DNA of 64,000 bases from Luidia sarsii (taxonomy: Eukaryota; Echinodermata; Asteroidea; Paxillosida; Luidiidae), in assembly GCA_949987565.1 (NCBI GenBank), contig OX465103.1, positions 11,439,032-11,503,031 of the forward strand. The letters are read 5' to 3'. The position numbers and the translations under genes are program-made. This document shows, one piece after another, positions 1 to 11,577 of the stretch; positions within the stretch are counted from its first letter, which is position 1; each line of letters opens with the position of its first letter. The notes under the pieces were generated by a model. The model saw only the letters and a program-made list of their open reading frames with translations, was not told the DNA's origin and did no database searches.

Positions 1-1540
1 AAAGTGGAGTTTGAATCGCGATTCAATTTGTTATAGTGGAAACGGGCCATATGTGGTATACTGTATATTGGTGTTGTATACATGCTAAAACACTTTCTTG
101 TTTAAAAAAAGTGAACAAGACCTGACAATTTGATGATCCCAGCATAAGATGCAATTCACATGCATTTATTTTGCACACGTTGCTATCATGGCAGTTTGCT
201 ACTTCTGATACACTGTATGTGCACTTGTACAGGCCTGCCACCTCCTTTTCAGTGCTCTGGCCCTGCATGGCCACAACCTCTCTCCCAGGAATTCCCCCCA
301 CCTCTCCACTGCCTGGGGATTCAGTGCAGGATTGTTTAGGGTGTGGATGCCAGGCCACTGCTGAGAATCCTGTGGGACAGGATTGGAGGACGTGAGGCTC
401 AGAGGGGTGTCCATAGGCAAGTGCTAAATGCGGGGACAGGCCAACCCAGACTGCTTCCTATTATTATCAACCAGCTGTATTGGAAAGACATAAGGTGTGT
501 TCCCAACTTCCCACTGGCAAGAATAAGCGCGATTCACTTTTCAATTTTTGAATTACGATTCACGTTTGGTTTTTTGAATCACGATCCAATTTTTGAATCA
601 CGGTTCACTTTTCAACGATTCAATATTCAATTGTTGAATCACGATTCACATTTTCGATGATTCAATAATTGTTGAATCACGATTTACATTTTCGATGATT
701 CAATAATTTTTGAATCACAAATCCAAAAATGTTTTGATATTAAAAAAATAAGATGTTTAAGCTGGGTCACATTTAAGGCATGTGCAGCCTGGTCAAAGGT
801 CACATGTATGTCAGGCATGTTCAATTTTGCCCCAAAATCCATTAATTTTGTGGTGTGTGCATGCACCCAAAGAAATTGATTTTTCAATCGTAATCGACTT
901 TTTGATAATATTCTGAGTCGGAACGTACAAGTTACACACTGTATACACCCACATGCAGAGATAAATTTAGTAACTTGCCGTTACATGTGTGTACAATGTA
1001 CAATGTACACCGTGTACAGAACTACCGGTACGTACCAGTTATGTACACGTATGCAGTCAATGCACAAACCTTGTCTTTTGTGATCTAAATTTATTATGCA
1101 TGGTAGTGCTATCAGGTTGTCATTTATTTTTTTAGAAATATCACATCAATGCTTGTACGTGTACATTATTATAATCCTCGTGGCAATTTGGCATTCCTAT
1201 ACAATACATACACATGTACAGCACTGGCCTACTGACCCACATGTACATATGTATGTACCGGGTACTGTACACTGTACATTTATACATACAGTACGTCCCC
1301 TACAAAAAAAAAACCGGTGCCATTCAGTGGAGCGTTCCCACACACACACCACGTCACAAGTAAACGTGATTATTTGAAAAAGTCTCACTCTTACTTCTTA
1401 GTGGAGTCTGAATCACGATTCCAATCCCACTAATAATTGCATTTATTGTCTCCACACATGCACAAAAAATTGGAGTTTGAATCGCGATTCAAATAACGAT
1501 CCAAATAATCGTGTTTATTTGGTGTAGTGGAAATGGCGCT
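1..1540. repeat. GAATCGCGATTC / GAATCACGATTC palindromic repeats
   Basis: A near-palindrome such as TTGAATCACGATTCA recurs many times at 1-40, 510-910 and 1400-1530. Two arms share GTGGAGTTTGAATCGCGATT, and both are followed by TAGTGGAAA (near 35-45 and 1525-1535), suggesting related element ends. Confidence 0.6.
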
Positions 1541-2324
1541 TCTGCAGTGTGTACATGTACGTGTTTAGATGTTTGCCCTCATTTGCCTGGGTGCTGCTGT
1601 AGTGACAAAACTGATTAGAAAATGCTAATGATGTGATGGGTTGTGATGGGTGGCGGGGAAAGGATGAGGAGGAGGTGCAGCCTTGGTGTACTGCCAGCAG
1701 CCTCGATCCATGCCTAAACTGCTGGGAGTGGGAAGTGCCATGCAATGTGCATGCAGGCTGATGGGGCTGCGGGAATCTGTGGACGCAAATTTGAAATCCA
1801 TTTCTGGCAATGGCCTGGCATCAAGTTCAAAGGGAACCCCCTAATGGTTTTCCAGGAATGACTGGGTTTTTTTTCATTCATGGTTTTGCTTCCAGGAAAT
1901 CACGACTCTTGATTCAGCTTTGAAACATGAAAGAGTATGGTCAGATGCATAAACTTAGTCTTGCATACCGCTACATGTACAGGCTGTGAGTAGCTGTAAG
2001 AGGCTTGTTTGCAGAAAGTGTGAGTGTGACTGCAAGAATGTGTTGACATTGATGCCAATTGAAAATTCAATGTTCATAGAATGTGAGTTACACCTGTACA
2101 TGTACACGTATGAACATTGTGTAGATCATTCATAAGCTTTAAATTTTATCTGTAACTGTGTAACTCACCACTCACCAGCCTGAATCTACAATGTACTGTA
2201 CAAATATATACAAAGTGCAAATCAAAAATCAAATGGTTTGCCATGATCAGGTTTTTCAGTGCAAATGGTAACTAGTGTACAGTACATGTACCGGTACATA
2301 CACTTACATCATACATGTACCTGA

Positions 2325-2510
2325 TCGGGGTTGTATTTCGCAATGCCTTACGATGCATCACAACCCAACTTACAATGGGTGCAGGGTAACCTTTCATAAG
2401 TCGTGATGTATCTAGTATGTGGTTTCTGTGCATCGTTCATCGTCTTGCGATTGATTATACAGTTACATGTACGATAGGTTTGGTGAAATCGACCACAAAC
2501 CACGCAATTA
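2325..2510. repeat. GATTTCAC/GTGAAATC foldback copy
   Basis: It resembles copies at 27938, 30762 and 31820: GCCTTACGATGCATC near the left, TGGTTTCTGTGCATCG in the middle and TTTGGTGAAATCGACC at the right. The left end is diverged. Confidence 0.5.
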
Positions 2511-3819
2511 CGGCCATATTCTCATTTGACTGGCCTGTTGTCATGTTTAACTTGCCTCGGGGCAGTTTACATTTATGTACGTGTAAGTGCCAAGCCCTGC
2601 AATAAATCAATGTCTAGTAAAGTGTGGTACATGTACATAAATGCATACAGTAGTAGGCAAAGCACGGAAAAGTCTAGAGTACTGGTACACGTATGTATCA
2701 TGTGCAAGTGGTAATTAAAAATAAAATGTTGTCTCCATAACAGAAATTCTACTCACAAAATGCCGTAAAGGTCACTACTGTACATATCATGTACAGTACA
2801 TACATGTACTTACCGGTAGTTGGCAAAGCAGGGAAACACTAAAGAGTACTGGTACATGTGCATTGTATACTGTACAGTGTACATGTACTGTACATCGGGT
2901 ACAAGTGGTAATTAAAAATAAAATGTTGCCTCCATAACAAACACTGCCTCCATCTACTCACAAAATGCTACAAAGATCACCTTCCGCAGGTATTGGACAA
3001 TTACATGTACACACTATTCATGTACATGTACAAATGTACATGTACATGTCTTTCTTACATGTGTGTAGGCCAAGGAAACCTTTGGTATGTTTTGGGTTTG
3101 ATTTTCTTTTTCAGGCATGGGTATTATGGCATAGATCAAGCATAGGCTCTGTTAATGAATAATTAAACTTTTCCTGGACCGGGTGCACCAAAGTTCTGTA
3201 AGAGTTAGTGGTTTGGGCTAAACAACGCTGTGATTATCTTGCGGCTTGAATGGGTGCAGTGAAGGGAAGCTGCCAAACCTTTTTGAACCAATGGACAATG
3301 GTGAAGGTACCTTGTCAAATACTTGTTTCAAAGAGTAGCATGTTTGTGCAATTGTGCAATGTACAATTGTACTACGCTGTACACACATGTACTTGTACGT
3401 CATTCAAGTACATGTGTACCGGTACATGTACAGGTACATGTGTAAGATGTACACTATACAGTTGTACAGAATGCTAATTGCTTTGCAGTGTGCACATTGC
3501 ACAGAACATGTCATGCATAGAGCCTTCTCTTGCCTCAAGAGATTTGTATGACCACATTCAGGTACACGTTTGTACGTGTAGTAGGCCCATGGGTATATCC
3601 ATCAGGCTGGAGGGGACAAACCATCTATAGACCCTACTGTAATTGAAGACCTTTTCTTTGAAGCTGTCAAGTCAAGAACCGGATCGAAAACATCAGGCCC
3701 TCCTAATTAAGTCACTCGCTGTACTGTACAGTAAGCGAGCAACAGCTATCACACCTTTACTGTACATGTACATGTATCTTCCACTTCTCCACCTCTTTTG
3801 TAGTCCTGTGGCTTGTTTC

Positions 3820-4090
3820 TCCCTATGCCCTCCTCTCCCCCCTCTCTCTCCCTCTCAGGCTCTTAGCTCCTCTCTCTGTCCGATCCATCCCCCTCCCTCT
3901 CTCCCATCCCCCTCTTACCGGTACTCTTTCTGTCCCACCCTCTCTCTCCATAGTCCATACCCCTCTCTCTTTCCTTCCCCATCTTTCTCCCCCCCCCCCT
4001 CTCTCTCTCTTTTGCCTGCTCTCTGTAGTCTCTACATGTATCTCTCTCCCCTCTCTCTCTCTCTCTCTCTCACTCGCTGTCTGTCACTCT
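3820..4090 (+). repeat. CT-rich low-complexity tract
   Basis: Long run of CTCTCTCC and TCTCTC strings. The 156-residue open frame over it is low-complexity and not a gene. Confidence 0.85.
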
Positions 4091-4492
4091 CTGTATCTCC
4101 TTGTCAAAAATGAGGAACAGATACATACATGTAGCTACAGTAGGTCCCTGCTGGCTTCTGTTTCATCAAATCTCGTCTCTTGAGCATCACTGGCTCCTGT
4201 TTGTCTGCAGTTGTCTATGGTACGGTCCTTTCCAGACATCAGTGGTACATGTACTTTGAAGAAGCCTCTCACCTTGTGCGGTGCGTGTGCACATGTACAA
4301 GCACAGACCTTGTGTGCATGGAATGTGCATTGAATCCTAACAACACTGTTCATGTAGTAGGGTCTGTGGCACAGCTCAAGATGTATTTTGTGAACATTTG
4401 GAAAAACATTAGAAAATAAAGGCTTGGTCATTGTTTCCATTTTTGACATCCATCTGTTATCTTAAATGTAGAAATACATGTAGTCAAACAAA

Positions 4493-4656
4493 GTCAAAAC
4501 TGACTGGGAACTTTTGAAAAAAAAATGAAAAATTGGCAAAGAAAACTTGGTGTCAGGTTCAAGTCCCGGACCAGTCATAGTTTTCTTTGCCAATTTTTCA
4601 ATTTGTTCAAAAGTTCCCAGTCAGTTTCTCCTTTGTTTGTTTGACTTAAATTGAAA
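4493..4656. repeat. SINE tail in inverted arrangement
   Basis: Arms AACTGACTGGGAACTTTTGA (left) and TCAAAAGTTCCCAGTCAGTT (right) are complementary. Between them lies GGTTCAAGTCCCGGACCAG, a box-B-like segment. It looks like two SINE ends joined head to head. Confidence 0.65.
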
Positions 4657-4679
4657 AAAAAATACTGCATCCAGTTTTA

Positions 4680-4960
4680 TGGGAATCCCGAGCTGCCATA
4701 ATAACCAGGTTTACAACAATTGGTTGTTTGCATCTGCATGAAAGCGGGGGTGTGATCCCTGGAGATATACGGCAGTTAATGATTGAATCGCTTCTGACTG
4801 ACAGCCCCCCCCCAGCAAAGACTACTTGACTATTTGGGAAGGCCACCATCTAAGGGCTGGATAGCTCAGATGGAAGAGCACTGGTATGCTAATCCAGAAG
4901 TCTCAGGTTCAAGTCCCGGTCCAGTGAAAGTTTTCTTTGCCAATTTTTCAATTTATGTAG
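4680..4960 (+). mobile_element. tRNA-derived SINE, best copy
   Basis: A tRNA-like head (about 4855-4927) shows box A (TAGCTCAGATGG) and box B (GGTTCAAGTCC). The D stem GCTC/GAGC and the outer CTGGA/TCCAG pairing are intact, and the seven-base anticodon loop reads GCT. It is flanked by non-tRNA sequence with GGAGATATACGGCAGTTAATG shared (in part) with the copy at 44905-45165. The right end AAGTTTTCTTTGCCAATTTT is also shared. Confidence 0.8.
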
Positions 4961-6714
4961 AAATACCCCAAATGAACTCTTCACACAATTTGGACGGCCT
5001 GAGGTTTGGCTCGTAGCCTCCTAGCAGGACCTTTCTCAAAGGCAGAGTTATGCACTTGGTCTGATGTTTCAGTCCTGCATGTAAGCTACATGTGTGTACA
5101 TGTACATGATGTAGCAGATGACATCTTCTGAGGCAAGGAAAATTATCTAATTTTCCTTCTTATTCAATTGAAAATGACACAAGACTGCTGGTCTTTTTCC
5201 ATTTGAAAGTTGACAGAAATGACACGGAAATCACTTGCCTCAGGCCTGTGGTTTCAGTGTTGACGGGTTGGGGGGGGGGGCCTTGTCATGGAAAATGGGT
5301 TTAGGTAAAGAGTACTGTAATCAGGAAAAGGGGTCCACATGTGTGCACCTCTGGGCCCCTTGTTCTTGTCAAGCCTGATTGAAGTAGCCAAACAGGTTAT
5401 GACTGTTTCTCTAGGACTCTTTCAGCTGTCTACCATCATAGACATGTAAGTACATGTACATGTACATGTATGCAGCATTACAGCTCTTTGCTGTGCAAAA
5501 GAAAATACATACACTGTACATGTACATGTGTTATGCATGCTACCGGGTACTACATGTACCCGTGTACTGTACATTAATCCACCTTGACAATCAAGGTTTG
5601 TCATTGCCTTCATGGATTAGCACGATTGGCTCTCTCCCAGTTGCCGACATTTGATGCCTGTCATCTCGCATTACAGTTTTCTTCTAGGAGGGATTGGAGG
5701 GGGGGGGGCCAACCGTGAGCACTGCACTTATCATATGCACTCAAATGATAGTAATAAAATTAATATTGAGTATTTTATATTGCGCCGATATCCTTCAAAA
5801 AGACACTCATTGCCAATACATGGCCCTCTCCTTCACATACATACATGTGTGTAGTGAGTGCATCTGCATGTAGCAAGGCAGTTAGCAGTCCCCTCAGTGC
5901 CGCAGTGTGTTCATTTGTCCATCAGCCGATCACCTTGCTCAGCGTACCGGATTAAGCGGGGCTTAATCATCGCAGCAATAACAGCACTTACTTAAAAAAC
6001 GAAAGAGGAACAAGAATTGAGATTTTTTTTTTTTTTTTTTGGGCTTTGCTTTGGGCCAGTAGCTTCTCTGGTCCCCCCCCCCCCAACACTGTCATTGCTG
6101 GCCGAGAATCATTTAATCCTAAATGCACAGCATATCGAACGTGAATTTTCCATGCATGAATCACACCTCCAAATTGAATTCTCCCAGCTGCCACTCATCC
6201 GTTCCTATTATTTTTCACTTTCCTTTCCTGTACCCCTTCCTCCTAACCTTTGATTTTTTTTTTTTAAGGGGAGTCGGGCTGCAGGTTTAATGGGCAGCGA
6301 TTTTTCTGAACAACAATAAGGTCAGGATTAGAGGGCATTTACTCTTGAGCCTCCTGTGTTTGTCCTACCACAAATTGCATGTTTGGTTTGGATCTAGGAT
6401 TGCATGCAGCTCAGTGCATTGGTTGACCAGACTATGCTCTCCTTGTCCCATTCTTAAGACCATTGAAATCCTGAAATGATTGCATTATTCTGGAGTTAAG
6501 CTTCAAAAGGACAAATTTCAAACACCAAAATGTCTACGCTGTGTTTATGAAAAACATATCTTATTTTTGTTGTGAGTGACATGAGTTTTATTTGATTTGC
6601 TGTACATGCGTGTATGTTCTGTGTTATCTCTTTCCCAGCTTTTCCTACCTTTTTTCCATGTGTACTTAGCCTTGTTCCATTCTTTCTCATGCCATCCAGG
6701 GCCCAGGCTTTCCT

Positions 6715-7072
6715 TATCTTTCATATCCTTTCCCAGACTTTCCCAGTCTTTCCCAGACTTTCCCAGTCTTTCCCAGACTTTCCCAGTCTTTCCCAGCCTT
6801 TCCCAGTCTTTCCCAGTCTTTCCCAGTATTTCCCAGCCTTTCCCAAGCCTTTCCCATTCTATCCCAGCATTCCCTAGATCCCAGCCTTTCCCAGCCTTTC
6901 CCAGCCTTTCCCAGTCTTTTCCAGTCTTCCCCAGTTTTTCCAGCCTTTCCCAGCCTGTCCCAACCCTTTCCAGCCTTTTCCAGCCCTTTCCCAGCCTTTC
7001 CCAGCCTTTTCCAGCCTTTCTCAGCCTTTCCCAGCCTTTCCCAGCCTTTTCCAGCCTTTCCCAGCCTTTCAA
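6715..7072 (+). repeat. 10-bp minisatellite TTTCCCAGYC
   Basis: About 35 tandem copies of TTTCCCAGCC/TTTCCCAGTC with small indels. Open frames of 161 (plus) and 236 (minus) residues over it are by-products of the repeat. Confidence 0.92.
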
Positions 7073-7749
7073 ATCATCCTGAGAGGATGAGACAGTTGTG
7101 TCCATAGATTGCAGCCTCATATATGTATGTCTTACCTGCCCCTCCCCCTCCCCCCCCCCCCCCACAAGCTGAACTTTGGGGTTACGTGCCAGAAGCGGCC
7201 TGACATTATTAAAAGCACCCACCTCTACTCTCTTTAAAGTAGGCAGAGTGATCACTGATAATACATTGATTTATCCAGCCGCCTAAGGCAAATGACACAC
7301 ATGGCGTTCAAAGAAAGAAAAAAAGAGAAGAAATTTGGGGATTTTTTTCTTCCGCAATTTCAGCAACATCTCTGCAGATCTGACAGTACAATTTTGTCAG
7401 CTCATAAACATGTTGGCAAGAGCTGTCTAGTGTCTACATTTTACACTGGATATCTTAAGTGTATGATACATGTACATGTACATGTATACATGTATGTATG
7501 TTATTGAGTGCTGTACAATGTACATGTACATCTGCTTATGTACAGTACATCTGCACATACATGTACCGGTATACATGTACAATAACATGTATACAGTATC
7601 TGCATATTATCTTGATCTGTGTATCTTCGAAAATGTTGCCCGCAAGGCCACATGTTACAGTTAATAGGCCGGTACATGTACATTAAATGCAGATCATCCA
7701 GATTATTTTCTTACTAATGAATAAATCTGGTTAACTAATGTGGGAAAGG

Positions 7750-7912
7750 GCACACCATCTAAGGGTTTGGACTCTATGCTGTAGCTCACATGGTAAGAGT
7801 GCTGGTATGCAAAACCTGAGCTCTCGGGTTCAAAATCCTGGTCCAGCCAAAGTTTTCCAAAAAATGTATAAGTTACAAGTTCCCAGGCAGCCTTTCCTTT
7901 ATTTGTTTGACT
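7750..7912 (+). mobile_element. tRNA-derived SINE copy
   Basis: Diverged tRNA-like head TGTAGCTCACATGGTAAGAG, box B CGGGTTCAAAATCCTGG, and the tail AAGTTCCCAGGCAG..CCTTT seen at 4610 and 61285. Confidence 0.65.
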
Positions 7913-8394
7913 ATTAACAAATTCTTCATAAAAATTCCTTATACAAATTCCTTATAAAAATCCTAGTTTAAATAATAAATCCTTAAACAAAATCCTTTAT
8001 ACAAATTCTGAAAAAAAATCCTTTTACTAAAAATATAACATCCTTTACAAACATGTTTTTGTTTGTTAAAAATACCATGTTAAAGAGGATTGGTTGCTGC
8101 AGTTAGAGGGTTTATGATTTTATTTTTTGCCACGATTTGTTTGCTGAAATGTGATCTTGCTTGCATAAAGTGCGGACATGGTGTGTGCTGTGCGTAATGT
8201 GATACATGTATTTTATCATTCACGGCATGAAAATGTCCTGCCGTCCCAGTGGTTTGCACTCTATCAATTGGGCTAAATTTTCACAAGTGCAGCAGGTATT
8301 GTGCTTGCAGAATAGTGTCTGTCAAACTCGGTTTCTCTGTCGCCATTTTTCTGTCTCTCTGTCTGCTTCTGACTCTCTGCCTCTGCCTCTCTGC

Positions 8395-9210
8395 ACGTTT
8401 GACTCTCTGACTCCGTCACTCTGTGTCTCTGCCTCTGTCTTTTGATTCTTTCTGCCTCTGCCTCTCTGCACATTTGGACTCCATCACTCTATGTCTCTGC
8501 CTCTGTCTTTCAATTCTTTCTGCCTCTGCCTCTCTGCACGTTTGACTCTCTGACTCTGTCACTCTGTGTCTCTGCCCCTGTCTTTCAATTCTTTCTGCCT
8601 CTGCCGCTCTGCACGTTTGACTCTCTGACTCCGTCACTCTGTGTCTCTGCCTCTGTCTTTTGATTCTTTCTGCCTCTGCCTCTCTGCACGTTTGACTCTC
8701 TTACTCTGTCACTCTGTGTCTCTGCCCCTGTCTTTCAATTCTTTCTGCCTCTGCCTCTCTGCACGTTTGACTCTCTGACTCTGTCACTGTGTCTCTGCCT
8801 CTCTGTCTTTCAATTCTTTCTGCCTCTGCCGCTCTGCACGTTTGACTCTCTGACTCTGTCACTCTGTGTCTCTGCCTCTGTCTTTCAATTCTTTCTGCCT
8901 CTGCCTCTGCCTCTCTGCACGTTTGACTCTCTGACTCTGCGTCTCTGCCTCTGTCTTTCGATTCTTTCTGCCTCTGCCTCTCTGCACGTTTGACTCTCTG
9001 ACTCTGTCACTCTGTGTCTCTGCCTCTGTCTTTCAATTCTTTCTGCCTCTGCCTCTGCCTCTCTGCACGTTACTTTGACTCTCTGACTCTGTCACTCTGT
9101 GTCTCTGCCTCTCTGTCTTTCAATTCTTTCTGCCTCTGCCTCTCTGCACGTTTGACTCTGTCACTCTGTGTCTGTGCCCCTGTCTTTCAATTCTTTCTGC
9201 CTCTGTCCCC
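8395..9210 (+). repeat. About 75-bp CT-rich minisatellite
   Basis: About eleven copies of a unit holding GCACGTTTGACTCTCTGACT, GTCACTCTGTGTCTCTGCC and TCTTTCAATTCTTTCTGCC. Flanks grade into simple CTCTGT and CTCTCT sequence up to about 9740. Confidence 0.9.
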
Positions 9211-10428
9211 TGCTTCTGTGCCTCATTGCCCCTTTGTCTATTACTATTTTGTCTGTCTTTCTGCCTCTCTCACTGTCTGTCTATCTTAGACTTTCTGTCT
9301 CTGCCTCTTAGTCCCCTCTGCCTCTTCCATTCTCCCTGTTTCCTTTTTCCGTCTCTATTTCCCCGTCTCTAATCTGTTTTCTCTGTCTCTCCAGGTCTCC
9401 CTAGCTGCCTCTATTCCTTTGCCTCTGTCTCTGCCGTCATCTCTCTGTCTCTCTGTCTCTCTGTCTGCTCCTCTCTGCTGCTCTTTCTCTCTGTCTCTCT
9501 ATTTCTATCTGTCTCCGTGCTGTAACATGTCCCTGTCTTTCCGCTTCGCTGTCTCTCCATTTCTCTGTCTCTTCCTGGTTCTTCCTGTCTCTCTGACTCT
9601 GCATGTACCCGTACCTGTGTCTCTTCCTCCCTACCTCTCTCTATATCCCTCTGCCTCTCTCTATGTCTCTCCCTCTCTCTGTCTCTCTCACACTCTCTCT
9701 CTCTCTCTCTCTCTCTTTCCTTTTCTCCATCTACCTTTCCCTCTCTATTGAGGGCCACTATGGACAGCAGTGTTGTGCACTGACTAATGGAGTTTACCCT
9801 CATTAAAGCAGACGTGAATATATGAAATGCATTCATGTCATGTCTCTGAAACCACTGACATCCTCCAGTCCCAAGGCTATAATTGACCTACAATGTAAAA
9901 CATCTCCCAGTGGTAAGATGCGCAGAAAGAATGCCATACATGTGCGTGTAGTCCGTGTACATACATACATACATGTACATTTGTACATGTACATGAATCT
10001 CCAGTGCTCAACTCCCCCTTGAGTCCAATTCACCACACTGGTGCAATAGAATCACTTGCAGTCTTGTGCATACTCCGAAAAACTAGAAAAGAACAATAAA
10101 AAAAATCAATCCCCAATATCTGTTTCGCTCTCTCGGGCCCAAATTGTGTTTGTGATTAGTGTACTGTATCAGCCTGAGTCCCTTGTGTGAATGTATAGGG
10201 AACTAGAAACCATTGTAGGCAGATGACAAAAGAAAGGTGGATTAAATAAGTACTCAAATGCCTGGCATTGTTATGACATTAATTCTCCACAGTTGAAATT
10301 GTGTACATCTGCATACAGTACTTATGTACCGGTAAACACCGGTACATGTACATGTATGTGCAGTACTGAAGCCAGCCAGCTGTAGCAGCATTTGGTTGCA
10401 TATTTTGCAGGTTTTGGGGTTTGTTTGT

Positions 10429-10767
10429 TAAAGCCCCTACATAACATTGGTTGAGGTCCAAGAATAGCATCCATACGTTGTCTGATCCAACATACATGTA
10501 TGCATGAAATAGCACACCTGTGAACATTTCAGCGCAATCCACCAACCGAGTCTTGAGAACATCGTGAAAACTGCTTCATTTGTTTTGCGAAAATGCAGCA
10601 TTCAACGCCGTACTGTTCCCGAAAAATACAACAAAAATACAACATTTTAGGCAGAAATATTTCAGTGAGAGGTTTCTACTATAACCATCTTCAAACTGTA
10701 TAAGGTTCATGTAAATCTGTGCACATTTCCGTTTTTTCAGTCTTACCAATGTTGTGTAGGGGCTTGA
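10429..10767 (-). mobile_element. TIR element A copy 1 (AAGCCCCTACACAACATTGG)
   Basis: Ends AAGCCCCTACATAACATTGG and CCAATGTTGTGTAGGGGCTT are inverted repeats of about 20 bp. The interior (GGCAGAAATATTTCAGTGAG, AACCATCTTCAAACT) is shared with copies at 22754, 49359 and 59985. It has no coding capacity. Confidence 0.82.
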
Positions 10768-11500
10768 ATTGGTGCGATGCCCCAAAAGCAGCCTGCCGGC
10801 CGAATAATCGAGCCATCCCTAGCCATGTCTCATTAGGCATTGCTGGGCTCCCCCTGAGAAAGAGGTTAATATTGGATGGCAGTTAAGTGGCAGTTTGTTT
10901 GTCTGTACGTGTACCCTGGCTTCCTCCTCCAATTGTGTAACTGTTCTTCACATTGTCTTGTCTTGTCCTTGGGGTTTTCAATGTCTTGAGGACTCCTTGG
11001 CCTTGTGCACCTGGTAATACATGTACCTGTACAGTATTGTACCGGGGGTACATTATGGACACTGTACCGGTACCTCGCTGCCGCATCTACATGTACATTT
11101 TGTACAAGGCATCATCTTTCGCATCTCCTTAATATAAAATATATTATTCAATATCCACATCCAAAGAGGAAGATTTTGTTTACCTTTATTAAAGTGTTAA
11201 ACAGGCTGCCGTGACCCTTGATCCCATTCCGAGCCAGTCTGGCAGTCTGTATGAGCACACACTGTATTATGTGCATTAATTATTATACATGTACACTTTA
11301 TGTTTGCACTGTTGATAAAAAATATAAATGGGCTACCACTCCATCATCACTGTTACATCTATACTTTCATAATGAATCATCAGTAAATACAGGTAGTGAC
11401 TTTTGAAACTCATTCACTTTTCCGTATTTGGAACAGCCACTGCAACAGTGTGATGCATTACCCCATGCTTTTCCTTGACCGAGAGCTTTCCCCCCTTCAG

Positions 11501-11577
11501 GATTGAGAGCAAGCATCAGGTCACGATACTAAAAGGACTGAATGAGCTAATGGTCAAGTTCTACGGGCCGAAAGATA
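11501..11577 (+). CDS. UBE2H: UBE2H coding exon 2
   Basis: A pyrimidine-rich acceptor ending TTCAG precedes the exon and a GTAAGT donor follows it. It encodes [20 protein letters not shown] and continues YGPKD. It begins with the last base of a split codon and ends in phase 1. Confidence 0.92.

Larger units (their letters stand above)
1..11500. other. Probable UBE2H intron 1: repeat-rich, no supported gene
   Basis: No frame here shows recognisable protein similarity or a coherent exon set. The stretch holds GAATCGCGATTC-type repeats, very many GTACATGTAC palindromes, tRNA-derived SINE copies, a 10-bp and a 75-bp minisatellite and long CT-rich tracts. The large open frames in the CT tracts (for example 9411-9836 minus) are low-complexity. 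Because UBE2H enters at exon 2, this is probably its intron 1 or upstream sequence. Confidence 0.6.

Noticed and set aside
4855..4927. Functional tRNA gene
   Set aside because: The head has box A and box B, but the T stem and anticodon stem are imperfect, the acceptor stem is short, and the same unit recurs with SINE flanks and different anticodon loops.
6545..7255. 236-codon minus-strand frame rich in K, G, W, E and R
   Set aside because: Encoded by the 10-bp TTTCCCAGYC minisatellite; no domain or homolog is recognised.
8273..9836. R/E/S-rich minus-strand and S/L/C-rich plus-strand frames
   Set aside because: By-products of the CT-rich 75-bp repeat and simple CTCT sequence.
9838..9900. UBE2H exon 1 candidate starting ATGTCTCTG
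   Set aside because: The encoded residues do not resemble the basic, proline-containing UBE2H N-terminus and no suitable donor follows.
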